7,128 nucleotides of DNA from positions 1-7,128 of the forward strand of contig CAKVCP010000111.1 in assembly GCA_934725735.1 (NCBI GenBank). The letters run 5' to 3'. A model generated the notes under the pieces. That model worked only from the letters and a program-made list of their open reading frames with translations. It was not told the origin of the DNA and made no database searches. Source of the DNA: an uncultured Thermoguttaceae bacterium. GTDB lineage: Bacteria; Planctomycetota; Planctomycetia; Pirellulales; Thermoguttaceae. Both the position numbers and the translations under genes were made by a program. Within the stretch, counting starts at the first letter, position 1, and every line of letters starts with the position of its first letter. Shown one piece after another: positions 1-4,815 of this stretch.

Positions 1-578
1 TATCCACCCCAACCCTTACCGCACCAGCAGTGGACTTCTTTGACTTCGCCGACGGCGCCCGCTTGAATCAATTCAACGACGCGACGATAGTTGGAGGTAG
101 CGTGAATAATGGTACCCATCTGGGTGGCAAGGTTCTTTTCTTTGGCGACGCGCTGCATGTCGCGAATTTCAGCGACGTCATGCGCGAGCGGCTTTTCGCA
201 GAAGCACGGAATACCGCGTTTCATGGCGGCCAAAGAAACGACGGAATGCGTATGATCCGGGGTGCTGACGAGGACGGCGTCGAGAGATTCGAGCTCGTCA
301 AACATTGTGCGATAGTCGAAGAAACGCTTGGCGTTGGGGAATCGTTCGCCTTGTCGCGCAAGGTTGTTGTCGTCGACGTCGCAAAGACCAACCATTTCGA
401 TGAGGTCGCCCGAGTCGTTCAAGATTTCGTGAATGTTGCCGTCTCCGCGTCCGCTAATACCAACGACGGCTAACTTGACTTTGGAGTTTACGTTTTGAGC
501 TCTAAGGATACCAGGAGCGGCAAATAAAGCGGCTGATACGGCGGAAGTTTTCAAAAATTGACGACGATTAATCAGCAT
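1..578 (-). CDS. Gfo/Idh/MocA-family oxidoreductase with Tat signal, 3' part cut by window edge
   Basis: The visible 192 residues are the N-terminal half of an NAD(P)-dependent sugar or cyclitol oxidoreductase. Residues 5-10 (RRQFLK) are a twin-arginine motif, followed by a hydrophobic stretch to about residue 25 and a likely cleavage after LRA27, so export by the Tat system is expected. The Rossmann fold starts at KLAVVGISGRGDGN (35-48), and the second strand ends near GLCDVDD (64-70). The STPDHTH (105-111) and EKPL (128-131) motifs are hallmarks of the family; the EKP lysine is usually catalytic. The reading frame runs off the window at base 1. The ATG at 578 is chosen because a GGAGGAG sits just upstream; an in-frame ATG at 590 overlaps that ribosome site. 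Planctomycetes carry many paralogues of this family, so the substrate cannot be named. The gene follows the DHS-like gene on the same strand but has its own promoter. Confidence 0.9.
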   Translation of the reverse strand, partial: MLINRRQFLKTSAVSAALFAAPGILRAQNVNSKVKLAVVGISGRGDGNIHEILNDSGDLIEMVGLCDVDDNNLARQGERFPNAKRFFDYRTMFDELESLDAVLVSTPDHTHSVVSLAAMKRGIPCFCEKPLAHDVAEIRDMQRVAKEKNLATQMGTIIHATSNYRRVVELIQAGAVGEVKEVHCWCGKGWGG

Positions 579-581
579 GAG

Positions 582-588
582 CTCCTCC
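582..588 (-). promoter_or_regulatory. Ribosome binding site deciding the oxidoreductase start
   Basis: On the minus strand the bases read ATGGAGGAGCTCATG. The GGAGGAG lies 3 bases from the second ATG (578), with its GGAGG core 6 bases away, while the first ATG (590) overlaps the motif itself. This favours initiation at 578, which also puts the twin-arginine motif close to the N-terminus as usual. Confidence 0.7.
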
Positions 589-637
589 ATTATTTGTAGG
601 AAAAAATTTACTGATATGTTTTATGCGAATACGAGCC

Positions 638-660
638 AATTGATTCAACGTGAATCGATT
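638..660. promoter_or_regulatory. Inverted repeat downstream of the oxidoreductase promoter, candidate operator or leader hairpin
   Basis: GATTCA (642-647) and TGAATC (651-656) are perfect inverted copies separated by ACG. The symmetry extends through one G-T pair to three more matched bases on each side (638-640 and 658-660). With a start site expected near 668, the repeat covers about +9 to +31. That fits a repressor operator of the LacI or GntR kind, or a hairpin at the start of the leader. No regulator gene is visible nearby, so the role is inferred from position and symmetry alone. Confidence 0.4.
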
Positions 661-674
661 ATCGTACGTTTTTA

Positions 675-703
675 ATTATAACGCTTCTCAAACTTATTTT
701 CAA
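675..703 (-). promoter_or_regulatory. Sigma70-type promoter for the oxidoreductase gene
   Basis: On the minus strand, TTGAAA (698-703) is followed after exactly 17 bases by a perfect TATAAT (675-680). Transcription should start near 668, giving a leader of about 90 bases before the ATG at 578. The surrounding sequence is AT-rich and non-coding, unlike the flanking genes. This lets the oxidoreductase be expressed independently of the upstream three-gene operon. Confidence 0.72.
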
Positions 704-732
704 GTAAATCGAAAGCTAATTAAACAAATTTG

Positions 733-1905
733 TCATTCAGGATTTTTTTCGAGCGTCGACAAGAGTGCGGCGAACCAGGAGCGATTATCGGCGCTACAAT
801 AGGACATTCTGGCGCCCATCCTGCTGAATGTTTTGCAATACCGCAGATAGTAGGCCGGATCGTTCATCGGCGGTTCTCCCTGCCGCGTCCAATCCCAAGC
901 GCTCTTGGCGAGGTCTACGACGTGAATGTCAAAATCGTCGATTTGCGCGCGCTTTTGTCGGGCGATATTTCGGGACATCGAGAGAGATTTTTCAAAAATC
1001 ATCGGCGAGAGAACCGCCGACCCAACCGACAAATACACGCCCCCTTCGAGTTGGGAAACGGAATTCGCAAATGAAAGAAAATCGCGTTCAGCCGCTCGAC
1101 CGATCGCGGAACACCTGTTCGCCGGATGGGTGTAGATGATATCGCATCCGATCATCGGACAGCATCCGAAGAGAATCTTATTGCGCCTCAAATGATACGC
1201 AACCGAGTAGTCTTGATACGGATGCGGGATTCTATTCCAACCGTCGGATAGGTTGAAACGTCGCTTGGCGCGGAGTAAATCGGCGGCAGCGGCGGCGTGG
1301 TCTAAGATTTCGGCTTGCGAGTCCTGATCGGCGTCTAAGACTTCGCGCGGGGCAGGGGGAAAGTTCGCACATTCGACTCCGGACAACATCGCATACTTCA
1401 ATTCTTCGTCCGACGGAATCTCTAATCCTTCCTTGAGAATCATTTCTCCGACGGATTCGCCATAGCCTAGGCCGTTATAAGCGCCAACCACGATCGCTAA
1501 GTTGATATATCGGCCCGTTTCGTCCCATATGCCGAATTGCCCCTCCGCGGCGTATCTCTGAACGTCCTCTCCCGAACGACCCTGATACGCAAATTCCCAG
1601 TCATGAATGACCCCCGCGCCATTGGTGACCAAATGCGTCAGCCACCCCTTTTCCGCTAGACGCGCAAGGACCTTTCCTAACCCGTTCTTTATCGAATGAG
1701 CGCCATAGGTAAGAATCCGCGCGGCGCCGTCGCGTTTCGCGCGTCGGAGGTTTTCCGCCGTTTTTTCCACGTCTTCCATCGCTTCATCCGATAGGTCGAG
1801 GAGCCAAGTCGACGGATCGACAACGTCTTGTTCAATGTTGAGCTTGTTGACTCTGGAAGAAAGAGGAAGAATTTTTAAATTGTCTCTATCAAATAATTTA
1901 TTCAT
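733..1905 (-). CDS. Deoxyhypusine-synthase-like protein of unknown reaction (third gene of operon)
   Basis: This 390-residue protein has no signal peptide or membrane segment and should be cytoplasmic. Its pattern resembles the deoxyhypusine synthase fold, an NAD-binding Rossmann-like family. It has GAHSIKNGLG (68-77), then VTNGAGVIHDWE (93-104), then GCDIIYTHP (253-261) and GGVYLSVGSAV (288-298). These correspond in order to the segments of deoxyhypusine synthase that precede and follow the 'TTxGG-E/H-D' turn and the 'GG-G-V' strand. The C-terminal signature with the catalytic lysine (a WGK-type motif) is not evident, so it is unlikely to be a true deoxyhypusine synthase, and bacteria generally lack its eIF5A substrate. 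It starts at ATG 1905, 32 bases after the PfkB stop, with only a weak AGG upstream. Position after a sugar kinase and a HAD phosphatase suggests a role in phosphosugar or cofactor metabolism. The fold assignment is from memory of the family; the function is unknown. Confidence 0.8.
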   Translation of the reverse strand: MNKLFDRDNLKILPLSSRVNKLNIEQDVVDPSTWLLDLSDEAMEDVEKTAENLRRAKRDGAARILTYGAHSIKNGLGKVLARLAEKGWLTHLVTNGAGVIHDWEFAYQGRSGEDVQRYAAEGQFGIWDETGRYINLAIVVGAYNGLGYGESVGEMILKEGLEIPSDEELKYAMLSGVECANFPPAPREVLDADQDSQAEILDHAAAAADLLRAKRRFNLSDGWNRIPHPYQDYSVAYHLRRNKILFGCCPMIGCDIIYTHPANRCSAIGRAAERDFLSFANSVSQLEGGVYLSVGSAVLSPMIFEKSLSMSRNIARQKRAQIDDFDIHVVDLAKSAWDWTRQGEPPMNDPAYYLRYCKTFSRMGARMSYCSADNRSWFAALLSTLEKNPE

Positions 1906-1937
1906 CTTTGTGCCTATTGATCTTTAGTGGGCGTCGC

Positions 1938-3089
1938 TCATTGGTTCCGTAAGACGTCGAGGATTTCTTCTAACGAGGCGACTCCCGTCTCTCCGATGCG
2001 CTTAATTGTAATCGACGACGCCACGCCTGCGAGAAAAGCGCTTTCTTCTAATGAAAATCCAATGGTTCTAGCAAAGGTGAAGGCCGCGTTCGTAGCGTCG
2101 CCGGCTCCGCAGACGTCGATTGGCGGCGTCACAGGAATAGGGGGAATCTCTTTTGCTTGGAGATTCTCTCCAGAGTCGATTTCAAAAAGGAGAGAACCTT
2201 TGCTCCCGCGAGTAATAAGCGCCGAGCGTTTATTCTTCTGGACGAGCCATTCTCCGGCGCGCAGGATCAGGTTTAGATCGAGTTCTGAGTCGCTATTGAA
2301 CGTCGTTTCCAAGCGTTCTTTTCCATTATGGGCGGCGTCGTAAGCGTCGAGAGCTTCATTGGCGTTGCATTTGACGAAAATGTCGACGTATGAGTCGACG
2401 AAGAATCGAGAGTCGCAGAAAACGAAAAGATTGGGTCGGCTTTGCGCCGCTTGGGAAAGAAACGCGCGAAGTTGAGGCGAAAAAACGACTTCCGAACCTG
2501 TCTGAAATTGATCCGTAATGATCGCGGCGTCTAGATCGTCAAGCTTTGCGAGAAAGGAGCGCTTTAAGATTTCTAACGCCGCGTCGGACGCTGGCGCCGG
2601 ATTGCGAATGTCGAATCGGTTTTCTTCAGTCCAATCGGCCGTCCCACGATTCGAGAGAGGGGAAATATCCAACCGCTCAGGGCGCATGGGTTTCATATAG
2701 GTTCCCGTGAGGAGCTCGGGTAGAATCGCCATTCCTTCAACATTCGCTCCCATCTTTTTCAGCGAACGCAATAGATCGAAACCTTCGCCGTCTTCCCCTA
2801 TAGCGCCGAAGCAGAAGGTCTGAGCTCCGAGAGCGCAAAGATTGTTGGCGATCGTTCCCCCAACCCCAGCGGATAAACGCGTCGCGCGAATCTGACGAGC
2901 GACCAAACCGGTTTCGACCGATTTTTCGTCAAGGTTAGGGTAATGATAGAGATACTTGTCGAGGCAATAATCGCCAAAAACGGCGATCCTTGGAGGCTTC
3001 CTGGACGCTCGACTTTGAAGATATCTTTCTAGGCGTTCAATGAGTTTGGAACGTTCGATATGCGCTTTATGTATTGGGATGGAAGGCAT
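1938..3089 (-). CDS. PfkB/ribokinase-family carbohydrate kinase, related to the HldE kinase domain
   Basis: A 383-residue cytoplasmic kinase that should transfer phosphate from ATP to a sugar or sugar phosphate. Visible family features in order: AVFGDYCLDKYLY (36-48) at the first strand; the GVGGTIANNLCALGA substrate-binding glycine motif (75-89), near PfkB signature 1; GAIGEDGEG (96-103); KCNANEA (240-246), matching the KxNxxE motif; and DVCGAGDATNAAF (325-337), signature 2, with Asp331 as the expected catalytic base. The GDxxLD opening and overall length resemble the RfaE/HldE heptose-7-phosphate kinase domain, but the segment TYMKPM...NRFDIRN (130-163) is more specific to an uncharacterised subgroup. 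There is no cytidylyltransferase domain, so it is not a full HldE. The ATG at 3089 lies 13 bases after the HAD stop, showing co-transcription; no clear ribosome site precedes it, so translational coupling is possible. The substrate is not deducible. Confidence 0.88.
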   Translation of the reverse strand: MPSIPIHKAHIERSKLIERLERYLQSRASRKPPRIAVFGDYCLDKYLYHYPNLDEKSVETGLVARQIRATRLSAGVGGTIANNLCALGAQTFCFGAIGEDGEGFDLLRSLKKMGANVEGMAILPELLTGTYMKPMRPERLDISPLSNRGTADWTEENRFDIRNPAPASDAALEILKRSFLAKLDDLDAAIITDQFQTGSEVVFSPQLRAFLSQAAQSRPNLFVFCDSRFFVDSYVDIFVKCNANEALDAYDAAHNGKERLETTFNSDSELDLNLILRAGEWLVQKNKRSALITRGSKGSLLFEIDSGENLQAKEIPPIPVTPPIDVCGAGDATNAAFTFARTIGFSLEESAFLAGVASSITIKRIGETGVASLEEILDVLRNQ

Positions 3090-3102
3090 GGGCGTTCGTT
3101 TC

Positions 3103-3942
3103 TTAGCAGGGGAAAAGGAATTGAAAGATTTTTTCAGCGTCGCTAAAATCAGGAATCACGACGTTTGCTCCAGCGTTTATGAGACGATCGCGCTTCCACT
3201 GATCGACTCCAGCGCCAGGATTCGCTTCGTTTGTCGCAACGCCCACCGCAAACCCTCCGACGGCGCGAACATTTTCGATTTCAACGTAGCCGTCGCCAAA
3301 GCCTACAAGTTCTTCGCCCTCTATTCGATTACTTTCAATGAGCCGATTGATAACCATCGCCTTGGAAAAGGTTTTATAATTGTCTTGAGCGCCGTAAACT
3401 CCCCCGTCAAAATACTCCTCGAGTTCTAACAACGCAACTTCCTGCTTCACGTAACACTCGTCCGTTCCGCTAGCCAGATAGAGTTTGACGCCTTTATTCC
3501 GCAATAGTTCAAGAAACTTCCGTCCTCCGGGAACAACGAATTCGTCTGGCGCGACGGCTCCGCTTAGGAGAAGTTCGAGCCTGTTTGAAATTCTTAACTG
3601 AAGTCTTCGCAGATATTCTTTTTTGTAGGCGAGAGGGTCTTCCGGAATTCCTCCGCGACTTTTTACTTCATCAGCCAAACGAATGCACTGATAGATCGTT
3701 TGCTTTCCGGTGATTTTGTCTACAAAATCTCGCGTGATTCTCTCTATGTCTTGGGGCGTTTCTTTTTCCGGATTAGAGACGCGTTGCAAAACTTCGCAGA
3801 AATATGGAACCATGACGTTTTGCCAACCCTCGCGAATTAGACTGAGAGTTCCGTCGAAATCGAATAACGCCGCGCGTATCGGTTTTTCTTGAGTTCGGCT
3901 TTGGAGGATTTCAATGGAAAAGGAATTATTTGTTAGACTCAC
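3103..3942 (-). CDS. HAD-superfamily phosphatase (first gene of operon)
   Basis: A HAD-fold hydrolase of 279 residues from the GTG start used here. Motif I is LFDFDGT (26-32), with Asp28 as nucleophile and Asp30 as acid/base. A helical cap follows, then motif II is LASGTDE. A lysine in KTFSKAMV is the likely motif III. Motif IV is FGDGYVEIE, where the usual second aspartate is replaced by glutamate. Near the end, WKRDRLINAGANVVIPDF resembles an uncharacterised subgroup of HAD proteins. It probably removes phosphate from a small phosphorylated metabolite. I chose GTG 3942 because AGAGG lies 8 bases upstream; an in-frame TTG at 3996 would add 18 residues and falls too close to the likely transcription start. 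It leads the operon, and the next gene begins 13 bases after its stop. Pairing with a PfkB kinase recalls the kinase/phosphatase pair of ADP-heptose synthesis, but the product is unknown. Confidence 0.88.
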   Translation of the reverse strand: MSLTNNSFSIEILQSRTQEKPIRAALFDFDGTLSLIREGWQNVMVPYFCEVLQRVSNPEKETPQDIERITRDFVDKITGKQTIYQCIRLADEVKSRGGIPEDPLAYKKEYLRRLQLRISNRLELLLSGAVAPDEFVVPGGRKFLELLRNKGVKLYLASGTDECYVKQEVALLELEEYFDGGVYGAQDNYKTFSKAMVINRLIESNRIEGEELVGFGDGYVEIENVRAVGGFAVGVATNEANPGAGVDQWKRDRLINAGANVVIPDFSDAEKIFQFLFPC

Positions 3943-3947
3943 TGATA

Positions 3948-3955
3948 TTTCCTCT
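3948..3955 (-). promoter_or_regulatory. Ribosome binding site favouring the GTG start of the HAD gene
   Basis: The minus strand reads AGAGGAAATATCAGTG. The AGAGG is 8 bases before GTG 3942, a normal spacing. No comparable site precedes the alternative TTG at 3996. Confidence 0.55.
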
Positions 3956-4015
3956 ATGTGAAAAATGTCCGTTGTCTCGCCTATTTGTGTAGACAATCAA
4001 ATTTGCTCTGTCTTT

Positions 4016-4021
4016 ATTATA
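4016..4021 (-). promoter_or_regulatory. Candidate -10 box for the HAD/PfkB/DHS-like operon
   Basis: A perfect TATAAT lies on the minus strand 74 bases upstream of the GTG start. The start site would be near 4009, giving a leader of about 67 bases. No good -35 is seen at 16-18 bases; the best (TGTAGA at 18) matches only three positions. This makes it either activator-dependent or fortuitous. Confidence 0.4.
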
Positions 4022-4205
4022 TTGGGACGCTTGCGATTTTCTACATTCGTCGGTTGGCGACGCTGTTTTACGCAGTCAAGGAAAGAAATGTATTTCTGTA
4101 CGGCAATGTCTTCGTACGATTATCTTTTAGACTGTAATAAATAACGAAAAATTCTCATTTTTTTTGATAATTTTTACCCCAGAAGAATACTTGAAGATGT
4201 AAGCG
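4022..4205. other. AT-rich divergent intergenic spacer with a small palindrome
   Basis: No gene is supported here. The stretch separates the back-to-back promoters at 4016-4021 (minus) and 4206-4214 (plus). It contains a palindrome AGAAAT-GT-ATTTCT at 4084-4097, a shorter inverted pair GTACG/CGTAC at about 4098-4117, and a run of T around 4157-4165 followed by another at 4171-4175. The palindrome lies about 75 bases upstream of the operon start site, where an activator could bind. This is only positional reasoning. Confidence 0.4.
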
Positions 4206-4214
4206 TGGTATAAT
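4206..4214 (+). promoter_or_regulatory. Extended -10 promoter for the zinc-ribbon gene
   Basis: TGGTATAAT is a perfect -10 hexamer (4209-4214) with a TGN extension directly upstream, which can replace a -35 box. No -35 match is seen at the expected distance. Transcription should begin near 4221 and produce a leader of about 180 bases before the ATG at 4401, unusually long for such a small gene. Confidence 0.6.
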
Positions 4215-4224
4215 TGAGATAGAC

Positions 4225-4251
4225 GTAGTTGTTCAAGGGGTTGAAAACTAC
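4225..4251 (+). ncRNA. Strong hairpin at the 5' end of the zinc-ribbon leader
   Basis: GTAGTT (4225-4230) pairs with AACTAC (4246-4251), and TTCAA (4232-4236) with TTGAA (4241-4245), closing a GGGG loop, with one bulged G at 4231. This gives eleven base pairs starting about four bases from the predicted transcript end. It is not followed by a T run, so it is not a terminator. It could protect the 5' end or be the first helix of a larger structured leader. Confidence 0.6.
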
Positions 4252-4303
4252 TTCTTTCGAGAAATATTCCCTTTTGGAGGTATGACGTGGAGACCTGTCT
4301 TTA

Positions 4304-4394
4304 GGGGAGGATTACTCATTTAGGTTGCGTTGACGCGATTGTAATCCTCCTTCAAATCTTGAAATCAAAACGGCTTTTCATCTGTTGAAGGAGG
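4304..4394 (+). promoter_or_regulatory. Switch-like leader: two mutually exclusive helices, one burying the ribosome site
   Basis: Helix A: GGAGGATTAC (4306-4315) pairs perfectly with GTAATCCTCC (4341-4350), extendable by two G-U pairs (4304-4305 with 4351-4352), over a 25-base loop. Helix B: CCTCCTTCAA (4346-4355) pairs perfectly with TTGAAGGAGG (4385-4394), which contains the ribosome binding site of the zinc-ribbon gene (GGAGG at 4390-4394, six bases before ATG 4401). Both helices need the same CCTCC (4346-4350), so they cannot form together. Helix A leaves the site open; helix B closes it. A third GGAGG at 4276-4280 could also compete. The layout is that of a translational on/off switch (riboswitch, leader-peptide control, thermosensor or protein-bound leader). 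I do not recognise a known riboswitch class. The complementarity is seen directly; regulation is inferred. Confidence 0.5.
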
Positions 4395-4400
4395 TAAAGG

Positions 4401-4760
4401 ATGAGTATCACTGTGACGTGCGACAATGGCCATCAACTGAGAGCTCCGGATAGCCGCGCGGGAACGATCGGTCGTTGCCCAGCTTGCGGGGCCAACGTGA
4501 GGATTCCTAAATTAAATAAGGCTCCGTCCGAGTCGTCTATTATGCGCATCCTTGGAGTCGGCGAAGAACTCAGACGCAACATTGCGGAGTATGACGCGGA
4601 ACAAGAAGCGCGTGAGGAAGAGGAGCGTCGTCGTCGAGAATTTGGCGACACGCCGCTCCCCCCTATTAAGAAATCGAAAAAAGTCTGTCCCCAATGCGAC
4701 TGGGAAATCGACCAGGGATTCAGAATCTGCCCTCACTGCAGGTTTTATTTCATGGACTAA
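4401..4760 (+). CDS. Small protein with a zinc ribbon at each end and a charged linker
   Basis: A 119-residue protein without signal or membrane segment. The N-terminal ribbon has Cys7, His11, Cys26 and Cys29 (CDNGH...CPACG) and closely resembles ribbons common in planctomycete proteins, where they usually sit at the N-terminus of larger proteins. Residues 55-80 are rich in Glu and Arg and likely form a helix. The C-terminal ribbon has Cys96, Cys99, Cys110 and Cys113 (CPQC...CPHC), and the protein ends five residues or so later. Each ribbon should bind one zinc ion; nucleic acid or protein binding is plausible, but no enzyme domain is present. The ATG at 4401 is fixed by AAGGAGG six bases upstream. 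It is the only plus-strand gene, has its own promoter and a long structured leader, and is followed by an intrinsic terminator. The role is unknown. Confidence 0.88.
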   Translation: MSITVTCDNGHQLRAPDSRAGTIGRCPACGANVRIPKLNKAPSESSIMRILGVGEELRRNIAEYDAEQEAREEEERRRREFGDTPLPPIKKSKKVCPQCDWEIDQGFRICPHCRFYFMD

Positions 4761-4769
4761 GGGTCGTCA

Positions 4770-4804
4770 AACCGAGCGGCGCGCAAACGGTCGCTCGGTT
4801 TTTT
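4770..4804 (+). terminator. Intrinsic terminator of the zinc-ribbon gene
   Basis: AACCGAGCG and CGCTCGGTT form a perfect 9-bp stem around a 13-base loop, and the descending arm runs into six T (4799-4804). It begins 10 bases after the stop codon. On the minus strand the hairpin is followed by only TTTGACG, so it would be a weak terminator for the convergent glycosyltransferase gene that ends at 4816. Confidence 0.85.
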
Positions 4805-4815
4805 ATTTCTTATTT

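Noticed and set aside
30..473. 147-codon open frame on the plus strand
   Set aside because: It lies antisense to the Gfo/Idh/MocA gene, whose motifs are unmistakable. The protein has no recognisable domain and arises from codon bias in the real gene.
730..1139. Several plus-strand open frames over the DHS-like gene
   Set aside because: They overlap each other and the C-terminal part of a 390-residue minus-strand gene with conserved motifs; no ribosome site or domain supports them.
1927..2343. 138-codon plus-strand frame
   Set aside because: It is antisense to the GAGD end of the PfkB kinase and has a composition typical of a shadow frame.
3040..3429. 129-codon plus-strand frame spanning the HAD/PfkB junction
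   Set aside because: It crosses the junction of two well-supported minus-strand genes and shows no family features.
3940..3996. TTG start at 3996 for the HAD protein
   Set aside because: No ribosome site precedes it, it lies about 13 bases from the likely transcription start, and the extra 18 residues add no known motif; GTG 3942 has AGAGG at normal spacing.
4084..4097. Palindrome AGAAAT-GT-ATTTCT as a defined regulator site
   Set aside because: A 14-base AT-rich palindrome is expected by chance fairly often in such a spacer; it is noted within the intergenic entry but not claimed as an operator.
4221..4400. Assignment of the leader to a named riboswitch class, SRP RNA or tmRNA
   Set aside because: I could not find the conserved core of any class I know, such as the SRP GGAAGGAAGCAGC segment; only the competing helices are supported.
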